A DNA stretch of 64,000 nucleotides from Actinomadura_E scrupuli (GTDB lineage Bacteria; Actinomycetota; Actinomycetes; Streptosporangiales; Streptosporangiaceae). Below the pieces are notes generated by a model. The model was not told the DNA's origin. It did no database searches and saw nothing but the letters and a program-made list of their open reading frames with translations. Positions within the stretch are counted from its first letter, which is position 1. Each line of letters starts with the position of its first letter. The stretch is from NCBI RefSeq assembly GCF_050971785.1, contig NZ_JBPCCU010000010.1, positions 308,629 through 372,628 of the forward strand, read 5' to 3'. Both the position numbers and the translations under genes were made by a program. Of this stretch, positions 10,244 to 18,431 are shown one piece after another.

Positions 10244-10552
10244 AGGACCGGCGGCAACATCACCTACGCGCCGGTCGCCGGAGGCCGCAACTTCACCCTC
10301 ACGATCGCCAACTTCAAGATCAAGGCTGTCGCCCTCGGCCTCACCTGCAACTACAACAGCAACCTGACCGGTAACAGCTTCAACCCGGGCAACCCGGCCG
10401 CACCGGGCGGTTCGTCGGCCAGCACGAAGGTCTCGTTCAACACCACGGTCAGCAAGGCCGCCGGCAGCAGCCTCCTCTGCCCGGCCACCACCGCGCTCAC
10501 CGCCGACTTCACGCTGACCGCGTCGGGCACGCCCGTGGTGGTCACCAGCTGA
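10244..10552 (+). pseudogene. 5'-truncated paralogue of the secreted four-cysteine gene
   Basis: This frame is open to a TGA at 10552 but has no start codon, ribosome-binding site or signal peptide. From about 10247 it encodes TGGNITYAPVAGGRNFTLTI, ANFKIKAVALGLTC and SSLLCPATTALTADFTL, ending VVTS. That parallels GGNVTFTS, ITIANFRVKAVV, SSILCPSTATVTATYAL and FITS in the neighbour ending at 10074. Only the last two of the four cysteines remain. The match covers roughly the last 100 residues. The best reading is a tandem duplicate that lost its 5' half. Confidence 0.75.
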
Positions 10553-10601
10553 CCGGCCGAACACGCGCCGGGCGCGCCGAGCCGCGCCGGGCCGCATGAC
10601 A

Positions 10602-10642
10602 GGGGCCGCTTCCCCTCACCCGAATTGAGGGGAAGCGGCCCC
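10602..10642. terminator. Hairpin after the truncated paralogue
   Basis: Perfect 17-base arms (10602-10618 and 10626-10642) enclose CCCGAAT. Including flanking bases the centre reads ACCCGAATT, identical to the loop of the hairpin at 10115, so the terminator appears to have been duplicated with the gene. It lies between the remnant and the convergent glyS and could end both transcripts. Confidence 0.75.
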
Positions 10643-10670
10643 ACCAGCCTATTGGCCTCGGGACCAGAGG

Positions 10671-12059
10671 TCAGCAGCCGATCAGCTGGGCGGCCAGAAA
10701 CGACTCGACCTGGCCGAGCGAGATGCGCTCCTGGCTCATCGAGTCGCGCTCGCGGATGGTCACCGCGTCGTCCTCGAGCGTGTCGAAGTCGACGGTGATG
10801 CAGAACGGCGTGCCGATCTCGTCCTGCCGGCGGTAGCGGCGGCCGATCGCGCCGGCGTCGTCGAAGTCGACGTTCCAGCTCCGGCGCAGTTGCGCGGCCA
10901 GGTCCTTGGCCTTCGGCGACAGGTCGGTGTTGCGCGACAGCGGCAGCACCGCGACCTTCACCGGCGCCAGCCGGTGGTCGAGCCGCATGACGGTGCGCTT
11001 CTCCAGCTTGCCCTTGGAGTTGGGCGCCTCGTCCTCGGCGTAGGCGTCCATCATGAACGTCAGCACGCAGCGGTCGACGCCCGCGGCCGGCTCGATGACG
11101 TAGGGGACGAAGCGCTCGTTGCGCTCCTGGTCGAAGAAGGACAGGTCGGTGCCCGAGGCCTTGCCGTGCACGGTCAGGTCGTAGTCGGTGCGGTTGGCGA
11201 CGCCCTCCAGCTCGCCCCACTCCGAGCCGGTGAAACCGAAGCGGTACTCCACGTCGACGGTGCGCTTGGAGTAGTGCGACAGCTTCTCCTGGGGGTGCTC
11301 GAACAGCCGCAGGTTGTCCTTGCTGATGCCCATGTCGACGTACCACTGGAACCGGGTGTCGATCCAGTACTGGTGCCATTCCTCGTCGGTGCCGGGCTCG
11401 ACGAAGAACTCCATCTCCATCTGCTCGAATTCCCGGGTGCGGAAGATGAAGTTGCCCGGGGTGATCTCGTTGCGGAACGACTTGCCGATCTGGCCGATGC
11501 CGAACGGGACCTTCTTGCGCGCCGACTGCTGCACGTTGAGGTAGTTGACGAAGATGCCCTGCGCGGTCTCCGGCCGGAGGTAGGCCAGGCCCGACTCGTC
11601 CTCGACCGGGCCGAGGTAGGTCTTGAGCAGCCCGTTGAACATCTTCGGCTCGGTGAAGGCGCCCTTGTTGCCGCAGTTGGGGCAGGCGATGTCCGCGAGG
11701 CCGCCCGCCGGGGGCCGGCCGTGCTTCTCCGCGTAGCCCTCCTCGAGGTGGTCGGCGCGGTAGCGCTTGTGGCAGGACTGGCACTCGGTGAGCGGATCGA
11801 CGAAGGCGTTCACGTGGCCGCTGGTCTCCCAGACCTCGCGGGCCAGGATCACGCTGGAGTCCAGGCCCACGACGTCGTCGCGGCCCTGCACCATGGACTT
11901 CCACCACTGGCGCTTGACGTTGTTCTTCAGCTCGACGCCGAGCGGGCCGTAGTCCCAGGAGGCACGCAGCCCGCCGTAGATCTCACTCGACGGGTAGACC
12001 AGGCCCCGGCGCTTGGCGAGGCTGACGATCGTGTCCATCACGTCGGTACGTCGGGCCAT
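10671..12059 (-). CDS. glyS: Glycyl-tRNA synthetase (homodimeric class II type)
   Basis: 462 residues, the usual length for the eukaryote-like homodimeric enzyme found in actinobacteria, which charges tRNA-Gly in the cytoplasm. Visible landmarks are the N-terminal GLVYPSSEIYGGLRASWDYGP, a zinc-type cluster CQSCHKR...CPNCGNKG, the class II motif 2 region SFRNEITPGNFIFRTREFEQ, and motif 3 AAGVDRCVLTFM. The C-terminal anticodon-binding domain includes LAPVKVAVLPLS. The ATG at 12059 has GGAG seven bases upstream. It stands alone; I see no T-box-like leader in the 266 bp upstream. Confidence 0.96.
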   Translation of the reverse strand: MARRTDVMDTIVSLAKRRGLVYPSSEIYGGLRASWDYGPLGVELKNNVKRQWWKSMVQGRDDVVGLDSSVILAREVWETSGHVNAFVDPLTECQSCHKRYRADHLEEGYAEKHGRPPAGGLADIACPNCGNKGAFTEPKMFNGLLKTYLGPVEDESGLAYLRPETAQGIFVNYLNVQQSARKKVPFGIGQIGKSFRNEITPGNFIFRTREFEQMEMEFFVEPGTDEEWHQYWIDTRFQWYVDMGISKDNLRLFEHPQEKLSHYSKRTVDVEYRFGFTGSEWGELEGVANRTDYDLTVHGKASGTDLSFFDQERNERFVPYVIEPAAGVDRCVLTFMMDAYAEDEAPNSKGKLEKRTVMRLDHRLAPVKVAVLPLSRNTDLSPKAKDLAAQLRRSWNVDFDDAGAIGRRYRRQDEIGTPFCITVDFDTLEDDAVTIRERDSMSQERISLGQVESFLAAQLIGC

Positions 12060-12256
12060 GGTGGTTCTCCATCCGGCTGGCGGTCGGCGGGATTGTTCGT
12101 ACGCCCCGTGGCGTACGGCATCAGTGATCCCCGGTGCTACGCCGGGGCGGCCACGATGATGGCCCGCCCCGCCGTCGAGCAGGTCACCAGCTTATTGCAC
12201 CCTGAACGTGGGTGAGGGTAAGAGACGGTCCCGAGTACCCGGGGCGGCGAGGATGT

Positions 12257-12284
12257 CCAGGTCCGTGGTCGCGCACGGACCTGG
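12257..12284 (-). terminator. Hairpin downstream of the alpha/beta hydrolase gene
   Basis: Eleven-base arms CCAGGTCCGTG (12257-12267) and CACGGACCTGG (12274-12284) around a six-base loop, 42 bp beyond the stop of the minus-strand hydrolase gene. Likely its transcription terminator. The rest of the 266-bp gap to glyS shows only a small CGTACGCC hairpin at 12098-12117. Confidence 0.65.
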
Positions 12285-12325
12285 GCACCCATCCTGATCT
12301 GCAGCTGCTCCCCGGAATCGATCAG

Positions 12326-13420
12326 CTAGTGGGAGTGCCCGGCGTGCGCGGGCCGGACGCCGTCGATCCACCGGTTCGCGTACGCGAACCACTGTGGCGC
12401 GGAGCGGTGCAGGTTGGTGTCGTGTCCGGAGTCGAACACGTAGGCGTTCAGGCGACCGGCCGACGTGAAGGCGGGAGCCTCCCGGTTCAGCACCGCACTC
12501 GCGGTGGCGCATGACAGACCGGGCAGGGCCTCATTGCACCCCAGCGCGTCCTGACGGCCGGTCACGATCAGCACCGGGACCTTGATGGCCTTGCTGTAGG
12601 TGAGATCCCTGCCCATGGCGAGTGTGGTGACCGAGCCTATGGTGCCGGTATCGGCACCGAGCCGCTCGTCACGCTCCATCACGGCCGGATCCACCCGGCT
12701 CGTCGCGTAGAACAGGCTGCGCGGCCTGACGGTGAGGTATCCGTCGGGCAGATGCGCGAAGCGAGACTCACTGTTGGCGGTGACGTAGTGCGCACGGAGA
12801 TAGGTCACGAAGTTCACATCCGTGGCGTGCAGGAGATCGGCGAGGACCACTGCGCTCACATCGTGGTAGGTACCGGCCTCGACGATCCACGCGCCCGCGC
12901 CCATCGAATGCCCGACACCGACCACCCGGTCGAACCTGGCGTGGGCACGGCCGACCCGGCCGGCGCGGAGCTGGCCCACCAACTGGTGGAGCACATAGGC
13001 CTGGACCGGGAAGGTCACGAGCGCCGGGTCCGGGTGATCGGAGGCGCCGGTGCCGAGCTGATCGATGACGAAGGTGGTGTGGCCATTGGCGGTGGCGGCC
13101 CGGACGTAGTCCAGCCGGTCGTACCCGAGCCCCATCCAGTACAGATGGTTGTAGGTGAATCCGTGTACGAGGAACTGCACCTCACCGTTGCGGGGCTTCC
13201 GCGGACCGCACAGCCAGCCCGCCACCCGGTAAGTCGCGGTATCGGTCGAGGTCAGCCGCACTTTACTGATCGTGCGTTCGCACCCGTCACGACGCGCGAT
13301 CAGGTCGGCCGACATCGGGTGCCCGGCGCGCGGCGCCTCGTGCGCCTGGGCCGCGACGGAAAGAAGGCCGACAGCCACCACCACCGCCAAGACGACGGCG
13401 ATAGCCGATCTTTTCTTCAT
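12326..13420 (-). CDS. Secreted alpha/beta hydrolase
   Basis: 364 residues starting at MKKRSAIAVV with a Sec signal peptide cleaved near AAQAHEA, so the enzyme acts outside the membrane. The alpha/beta-hydrolase fold shows an oxyanion strand VQFLVHGFTYNH, the nucleophile elbow GVGHSMGAG, a late Asp in VTGRQDALGCNE and the catalytic His in FDSGHDTNLHR. The lid region is long. The ATG at 13420 follows AAGGAG; a longer reading to 13549 would bury the signal peptide and is rejected. Substrate unknown; lipase/esterase-like activity is a family-level inference. The 240 bp upstream hold a short CTGGT-T-ACCAG palindrome at 13551-13561. Confidence 0.82.
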   Translation of the reverse strand: MKKRSAIAVVLAVVVAVGLLSVAAQAHEAPRAGHPMSADLIARRDGCERTISKVRLTSTDTATYRVAGWLCGPRKPRNGEVQFLVHGFTYNHLYWMGLGYDRLDYVRAATANGHTTFVIDQLGTGASDHPDPALVTFPVQAYVLHQLVGQLRAGRVGRAHARFDRVVGVGHSMGAGAWIVEAGTYHDVSAVVLADLLHATDVNFVTYLRAHYVTANSESRFAHLPDGYLTVRPRSLFYATSRVDPAVMERDERLGADTGTIGSVTTLAMGRDLTYSKAIKVPVLIVTGRQDALGCNEALPGLSCATASAVLNREAPAFTSAGRLNAYVFDSGHDTNLHRSAPQWFAYANRWIDGVRPAHAGHSH

Positions 13421-13660
13421 GTTGCTCCTTGATTCGCTCCGCATTCCAACGAAAGGGCGTGGATCAAGATGCAGTATGTGAGATAAGTCAGCCTTTCGCG
13501 GCAGATAGCCGGAATTAGTTGATCGCGATTCGCCCCGGCCGGTGAGCAAACTGGTTACCAGCCCGGCTCATACCGGTTCGTCACTGAATGGTGAGTGGTG
13601 CCCTTCGCATGTCTCTACGGCAGCGCCCGCGCACCCCGCACCGTGACCTGGAGCCGCGAG

Positions 13661-15055
13661 TCAGTACACCAGCCCGTCGACGACGTTGCTGTCGATGTTG
13701 AGGGTGTAGCCGCCGTGCCGCTCGTGGTGGCCGCCGCGGTACTGCTTGATCCGCCGGTGCGGCTGCCACCAGGACCGGCGCAGATAGCGGCCGCCCGCGG
13801 TCCGGGCCCGGCCGTCCCACCGCGCGAACCAGATCGCCTCGGGCTTGGTGATCCCGGTCGCCTCGCCGAGGGCCTGCACCCCCGAGCCCGCGCTGCCGTA
13901 CACCCCGGAGACGTACCCCTTGCGCTGCAGCCGCCGGGTCCAGGAGTGCACGAACCTGAGCACCGCCCGCCGGCACCATCCCCGCTCGCTCGGGTAGGCC
14001 TCCATGTCGTAGTAGATCGGCTCCCCCCGCGGGATGCCCAGCGCCCTGGCCCGGTGGACGGCGTCGGTGGCGGCGGCGCCGCCCTTGCGGTCGGCGTTCT
14101 TCCCGGTGAACCGGTTGTGGTAGCCCGTGCAGGGCGCCTGCAGGCCCACGTAGGTCGGGATCAGCCGGTAGCCCATCCGGCGCACGTCGCGCACCCAGTC
14201 CCGGTTCAGGTTGGGCTGCGCGCAGCCGCGCGCGGCGCCGCCGATGTAGACGTTCGCCACCCGGTAGGCCCTCCGCCACGCGGCCATCGCCCCGCGCGAG
14301 GGAGCCGTGCAGGCGTCGAACCCCGGGCCGGTGGCCCACTCGCGCCGCCGCTCCCGGTCCCGCGCCGGCTGCCACTCGGGCCGGTACGGCACCGCGATCC
14401 GCATGCCGGACTCCGGCCGGGGGGCCTCCGGTGGCCGGAACGAGGGCAGCCTCCTGTGCACCCAGGGCCGGATCCGGGCACCTCGCATCAGGTCCGCCAT
14501 CACCGCCCGGCCGGAGCCGTACGTCCCGGTCATCCGCACTCCGGCCGTGGGCAGCGCCACCCTGATCTCCTGGGCGGCCTCCTGTGCCGGGGTGGCCTCC
14601 GCCGGCACCGCGCCCTCGCGCGCCCCGGCCTCCGGCTCCGTGCCGTCCGGCAACTCGGCCTGCGGCACCCCGGCCTCCGGCTCGCCCGGCGCCGGCTCGG
14701 TGGCGGCTCGCGGCGGGCGCGCGCGGGACCCGGCCGGCTCGTCCAGCGGCTCGATCTGCAGGGTCTCGGTCCGGCCGGCCATCCGCGCGGGGCAGTCCTG
14801 GTCCGCGCCCGCCCGCCCAAGGTAGACCGCGTGCCGGTCGTACCGCACGCACTGGGAGGGCTGCTGGTCGAGCCGGTAGACCGGCCACTCCGCCGGGACG
14901 CTCACCCGTACTCCGCCGTACTCGACGATCCTGGTCCGCGGGCCGGTGTCCGTCATCGCCGCCACCGCCGTGCGCACCGCCCCCGCCGGCATCACGAACA
15001 CGGTGGACACCACTGCCGCCAACCCCAGAAATCCGGCAAGAACGGTATGCGGCAT
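13661..15055 (-). CDS. Secreted DUF1906 (glycoside hydrolase-like) protein
   Basis: 464 residues. A signal peptide (MPHTVLAGFLGLAAVV...) precedes an N-terminal region with a few cysteines and a Glu/Pro/Ala-rich central spacer. The C-terminal domain, from about residue 245, matches DUF1906, the TIM-barrel-like family of mycobacterial Rv2525c. Landmarks are GFDACTAPSRGAMAAW at its start, YRLIPTYVGLQAPC, the acidic PIYYDMEAY, YVSGVYGSAGSG and AIWFARWDG, ending LNIDSNVVDG. The family is thought to bind or cleave cell-wall sugars; the active residues are not settled. The ATG has GGGGAG upstream. Confidence 0.8.
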   Translation of the reverse strand: MPHTVLAGFLGLAAVVSTVFVMPAGAVRTAVAAMTDTGPRTRIVEYGGVRVSVPAEWPVYRLDQQPSQCVRYDRHAVYLGRAGADQDCPARMAGRTETLQIEPLDEPAGSRARPPRAATEPAPGEPEAGVPQAELPDGTEPEAGAREGAVPAEATPAQEAAQEIRVALPTAGVRMTGTYGSGRAVMADLMRGARIRPWVHRRLPSFRPPEAPRPESGMRIAVPYRPEWQPARDRERRREWATGPGFDACTAPSRGAMAAWRRAYRVANVYIGGAARGCAQPNLNRDWVRDVRRMGYRLIPTYVGLQAPCTGYHNRFTGKNADRKGGAAATDAVHRARALGIPRGEPIYYDMEAYPSERGWCRRAVLRFVHSWTRRLQRKGYVSGVYGSAGSGVQALGEATGITKPEAIWFARWDGRARTAGGRYLRRSWWQPHRRIKQYRGGHHERHGGYTLNIDSNVVDGLVY

Positions 15056-15170
15056 CCCTACTCCCCACGGCTCTACGTCAAGATCGCAGGAAGTGGTTCC
15101 CGCTCACGCGGCGTTGCCACCGGCGGAGAGGATCTTTCACCGGGCCTTGGCCCGGTCTTGATCGGGGAGC

Positions 15171-15443
15171 TCAGGCGATGATCTCGAAGGCGCCCGGTTC
15201 GTCGACGGCCCCCGCCGACATCGGTATGACCAGCATGCGCACTTCGCCGAGGGCCCGGCGGTAGAAGCCCGCGCCCTCCCATTCGGTGTACATGACCCAC
15301 AGCTCGGGATCGTCGGCGGCGCGGCCGAGCCGGCCGGACCGGTGCCCCCGGCACGCCGAGAACGCCTCGAGGACGGCGCGGGCCTGGCCGGCGAAGACCT
15401 CGGCCTCGTCGGCGGGGACCCGGTACCGGGTTATCGCGATCAC
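15171..15443 (-). CDS. Small ABM/Dabb-like monooxygenase-fold protein
   Basis: 90 residues starting at a GTG (15443) with GAGG upstream. It reads VIAITRYRVPADEAEVFAGQ, then a central ELWVMYTEWEGAGFYRRAL, and ends EPGAFEIIA. This is the pattern of the dimeric ferredoxin-like antibiotic-biosynthesis-monooxygenase fold (strand, helix, RL-type strand, W-x-E-W strand, helix, strand). Such proteins are often of unknown role, sometimes cofactor-free oxygenases or haem-related. It diverges from the small membrane protein at 15513 with a 69-bp gap. Confidence 0.65.
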   Translation of the reverse strand: MIAITRYRVPADEAEVFAGQARAVLEAFSACRGHRSGRLGRAADDPELWVMYTEWEGAGFYRRALGEVRMLVIPMSAGAVDEPGAFEIIA

Positions 15444-15512
15444 GAGCCCATCCTCGCACCCGGCCGGGGCCGGTTCGGCGCGGGCACCGGCCCGGGGCAT
15501 ACGGTGGCGTCC

Positions 15513-15809
15513 ATGTCTGCGAATCGAGGGCTCCGGGCCCGGGTGGAGCGGAGCAGCGCGACCCCGATGGTCTACCTTCACCAGCTTCCGCGCTGGGCAC
15601 TGCCGGTCACCATGGGAATCCTGCTGCTCATCGGCATGGTGGTCACCGGCTGGCCCGGCGCCGTCGCGCTGCTGGTGCTCGCCGTCTTCCTGGGCTGGTT
15701 CGCCTACCTGTCCTGGCCGAGCCTCGACGCGGGCGGGCGGCTGCTCAGGCTGGCCGCGCTCGGGGTGCTGCTGCTCTTCGCCGCGGGTCACATCCTCCGG
15801 CAGTTTTGA
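15513..15809 (+). CDS. Small two- to three-helix membrane protein (DUF6703-like)
   Basis: 98 residues from ATG 15513: a basic cytoplasmic head MSANRGLRARVERSS, then hydrophobic segments ALPVTMGILLLIGMVVTG, AVALLVLAVFLGWFAYL and LLRLAALGVLLLFAAGHIL. It resembles a small actinobacterial membrane protein usually annotated as DUF6703; that name is from memory. Function unknown. It ends within the Zur-type box of the next operon and is on the same strand, but the znu promoter begins at its stop, so the operon is probably separately controlled. Confidence 0.7.
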   Translation: MSANRGLRARVERSSATPMVYLHQLPRWALPVTMGILLLIGMVVTGWPGAVALLVLAVFLGWFAYLSWPSLDAGGRLLRLAALGVLLLFAAGHILRQF

Positions 15810-15821
15810 CAATCGTTTTCA
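15807..15821 (+). promoter_or_regulatory. Zur box and promoter of the zinc operon
   Basis: TGACAATCGTTTTCA differs at two positions from the actinobacterial Zur operator core (TGAAAATCATTTTCA type). It lies 20 bp before the likely znuA start, overlapping the end of the preceding gene. A TATAGG-like -10 at 15835-15840 sits just before the GTG at 15842, so the transcript is probably leaderless and the box would cover the -35 region. Zinc-loaded Zur, encoded by the last gene of this operon, would block transcription. Confidence 0.75.
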
Positions 15822-15841
15822 TCTTCATTCACACTATAGGG

Positions 15842-16744
15842 GTGTTTAGTACTAGAGGTCTGATACCCGGCGCCCTGCTCACCCTGCTGCTGGCGTGCAC
15901 CGCGGCCTGCGGCGGGAGCGGCGCGGCCGCTTCCGGCAAGCCACAGGTGATCGGCTCGTTCTATCCGCTGGCCTGGCTGGCCGAGCGGGTCGGCGGCGGG
16001 AACGCCGCCGTCACCACGCTGACCAAGCCCGGCACCGAGCCGCACGATCTGGAGCTGACGCCCCGGCAGATCGTGGACGTCGGCAAGGCCCGGCTCGTGG
16101 TCTACCTCAAGGACCTCCAGCCCGCTGTCGACCAGGCGGTCGCCGAGCACGCCCGCACGTCCTCGCTCGACGCGGCCTCGCTGGTGAAGACCCTCCCGGC
16201 GGCCGGCACCGAGCAGCGACCGGGGCACCACGACCCCCACCTCTGGCTGGACCCGAGCCGGCTGGCCACCGTGGCGACGACCCTGGGCGAGCGGCTGGCC
16301 CGGATCGACCCGGCGCACGCCACGGCGTACCGGGCCAACGCCCGCACGCTGACGGGTGAGCTGACGGCGCTCGACGGAGAGTTCCGCGCCGGGCTCGCCA
16401 CCTGCACGCAGAAGACCATCGTCACCAGTCACGCCGCCTTCGGCTATCTCGCCGAGCGTTACGGCCTGACCCAGGTGCCGGTCAGCGGGATCGACCCGGA
16501 GGCCGAGCCGTCGCCCAAGCGGCTGGCCGAGCTCACCCGGCAGATCCGCCGGACCGGGGTCACCACGGTCTTCACCGAGACCCTGGTCAGCCCGAAGGTC
16601 GCCCAGACCCTCGCCCAGGAGGCCGGGGTGCGGACCGCGACGCTCGACCCGATCGAGGGGCTGCCGCAGGGGTCCAGGGACGACTACGCCTCGGTGATGC
16701 GGCACAACCTCACGACGCTGCGCACCGCCCTGGACTGCTCATGA
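15842..16744 (+). CDS. znuA: Zinc ABC transporter substrate-binding lipoprotein
   Basis: 300 residues of the cluster A-I (ZnuA/TroA) family, which binds Zn2+ outside the membrane. From the GTG at 15842 the protein begins with a compact lipoprotein signal ending LACTAAC; a longer start at 15806 would put the Zur box inside the gene. Metal-site regions visible are FYPLAWLAERV, GTEPHDLELTPRQ, the short His loop RPGHHDPHLWLDP, TSHAAFGYLAERYG and TVFTETLVSPK. The His-rich loop is much shorter than in E. coli ZnuA. The stop overlaps znuC (ATGA). Confidence 0.88.
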   Translation: MFSTRGLIPGALLTLLLACTAACGGSGAAASGKPQVIGSFYPLAWLAERVGGGNAAVTTLTKPGTEPHDLELTPRQIVDVGKARLVVYLKDLQPAVDQAVAEHARTSSLDAASLVKTLPAAGTEQRPGHHDPHLWLDPSRLATVATTLGERLARIDPAHATAYRANARTLTGELTALDGEFRAGLATCTQKTIVTSHAAFGYLAERYGLTQVPVSGIDPEAEPSPKRLAELTRQIRRTGVTTVFTETLVSPKVAQTLAQEAGVRTATLDPIEGLPQGSRDDYASVMRHNLTTLRTALDCS

Positions 16745-17532
16745 TGGCGCCCGCCGGGGCACCGGCCCCCGTCTTCGCCATGACCGGCGGCCGCGTCCGG
16801 CTGGACGGCCGCGAGGTGCTGCGCGGCATCGACCTGCGGGTCGGGCCCGGTGAGGTGGTCGCCCTCCTCGGCCCAAACGGCTCGGGCAAGTCCACCCTGG
16901 TCCGGGCCCTGCTCGGGCTGGTCCCGCTCGCGGCCGGGCGGACCGAGATCTACGGTGCGGTGCCGTCGAGGTTCCGGCAGTGGGAACGCGTCGGGTACGT
17001 CCCGCAGCGGCTGACCGTGGGCGGCGGGGTCCCCGCCACGGTCCGGGAGGTCGTCTCCTCCGGGCGGATCGCCCGGCAGTCCCGGTTCCGGCCGTTCTCG
17101 GCCGCCGACCGGGCGGCGGTCCAGCGGGCGCTGGAGACCGTCGGGATGGCGGACCGCGCCCGGGACCCGGCCCACCAGCTGTCCGGCGGCCAGCAGCAGC
17201 GGGTCCTGATCGCCCGTGCCCTGGCCGGCGAGCCGGACGCCTTCGTCATGGACGAGCCCACGGCCGGCGTCGACGCGGCGAGCCAGCAGGCCCTCGCGGA
17301 GACCCTGCGCGAGCTGGTCGGCCAGGGCCGCACTCTCGTCCTGGTCGCCCACGAGCTGGGGCCGATGGAGCCGATGATCACCAGGGCCGTGGTGCTGGAC
17401 GCCGGCCGGATCGCGCACGAGGGCGCCCCGCCCGCCCCGGAGGGCGAGTGCGCCGCTCCCGGCCACGAGCACCTGCATCCGCACGGGCCGGCCGCCGGCC
17501 CCTCATCGCTCACCACCTGGGAGCCCGCGTGA
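16741..17532 (+). CDS. znuC: Zinc ABC transporter ATP-binding protein
   Basis: 263 residues, a single nucleotide-binding domain: Walker A GPNGSGKST, Q-loop VGYVPQRLT, signature LSGGQQQRVLIARAL, Walker B FVMDEPTAGVD and the switch His in LVAHELG. A Pro/His-containing tail (GHEHLHPHG) follows and might bind zinc. It powers ZnuB at the inner face of the membrane. The ATG overlaps the znuA stop and its own stop overlaps the znuB GTG, so the operon is translationally coupled. Confidence 0.92.
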   Translation: MMAPAGAPAPVFAMTGGRVRLDGREVLRGIDLRVGPGEVVALLGPNGSGKSTLVRALLGLVPLAAGRTEIYGAVPSRFRQWERVGYVPQRLTVGGGVPATVREVVSSGRIARQSRFRPFSAADRAAVQRALETVGMADRARDPAHQLSGGQQQRVLIARALAGEPDAFVMDEPTAGVDAASQQALAETLRELVGQGRTLVLVAHELGPMEPMITRAVVLDAGRIAHEGAPPAPEGECAAPGHEHLHPHGPAAGPSSLTTWEPA

Positions 17533-18431
17533 CCGGCCTGCTGGAGATCCTCGACTACGACTTCATGCGCCGCGCGCTGCTCGCCGCGGTGCTCATCGGC
17601 GTCGCCGCCCCGGTCGTCGGCACGTTCATCGTGCAGCGCAAGCTGGCCCTGCTCGGCGACGGCATCGGTCACATCGCCCTCACCGGGGTCGCCCTGGGGC
17701 TCATCACCAGCACGTCGCCGGTGCTCACCGCGGTCGTGGTGTCGGCGCTGGGCGCCGTCGCCATCGAGGTGCTGCGGGCCCGTGGCCGCACCGGGGCCGA
17801 CGTGGCGCTCGCCCTGCTCTTCTACGGCGGCATCGCCGGGGGCGTGCTGCTCACCAATCTCGCGCCGGGGGGCAGCACGGCCAACCTGCTGGGCTACCTG
17901 TTCGGGTCGATCAGCAGCGTCTCCTCCCACGACCTGTACGTCATCGTGGCGCTGGCCGCCGGCGTCCTGGTGGTGATGGGCGTGTTCGGGCGGGAGCTGT
18001 TCCTGCTCTGCCAGGACGAGGAGGTCGCCCGGGCCAGCGGCCTGCCGGTGCGGTTCCTGAGCCTGCTGCTGGCGGTGACCGCGGCGATGACCGTCGTGAT
18101 CGCCATGCGCGTCGTGGGGCTGCTGCTGGTGAGCGCGCTGATGGTGGTCCCGGTGGCCGCCGCCCAGCAGATCACCCGGGGGTTCAAGACCACCGTCGGG
18201 CTGGCCATGGTCTTCGGTGTGTTCTCCGCCGTGGGCGGCCTGTACGCCGGTTTCCAGCGCGACCTGTCCCCCGGGCCCGCGATCGTGCTGCTCGCACTCG
18301 CCCTGTTCATGGTGGCCGTGACGGCGGGGCGGCTGCTCCGCCGCGGGCGAACGGCCGCCGACGACCGGCAGCGAGCGGCTCCGCCGCCGGATGCCGGGGC
18401 AGTAGATTCAGGGGCGGAGGTGGGAAGGTGA
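17529..18431 (+). CDS. znuB: Zinc ABC transporter permease
   Basis: 300 residues of the ABC-3 metal permease family with about eight membrane helices. Typical features are the N-terminal DYDFMRRALLAAVLIG, VQRKLALLGDGIGHIALTGVA, the coupling-loop region FLLCQDEEVARASGLPV, and VVGLLLVSALMVVPVAAA. The GTG at 17529 overlaps the znuC stop and the 3' end overlaps zur. The C-terminal 25 residues are charged and Pro-rich, outside the usual domain. Confidence 0.9.
   Translation: MTGLLEILDYDFMRRALLAAVLIGVAAPVVGTFIVQRKLALLGDGIGHIALTGVALGLITSTSPVLTAVVVSALGAVAIEVLRARGRTGADVALALLFYGGIAGGVLLTNLAPGGSTANLLGYLFGSISSVSSHDLYVIVALAAGVLVVMGVFGRELFLLCQDEEVARASGLPVRFLSLLLAVTAAMTVVIAMRVVGLLLVSALMVVPVAAAQQITRGFKTTVGLAMVFGVFSAVGGLYAGFQRDLSPGPAIVLLALALFMVAVTAGRLLRRGRTAADDRQRAAPPPDAGAVDSGAEVGR

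Noticed and set aside
12060..12325. Possible T-box or other riboswitch upstream of glyS
   Set aside because: No T-box sequence (UGGN with AGGGUGG-like bulge), no specifier hairpin and no anti-terminator. Only a short CGTACGCC hairpin is seen.
13551..13561. CTGGT-T-ACCAG palindrome upstream of the alpha/beta hydrolase
   Set aside because: Too short to separate from chance and no second copy near it; mentioned only in the hydrolase entry.
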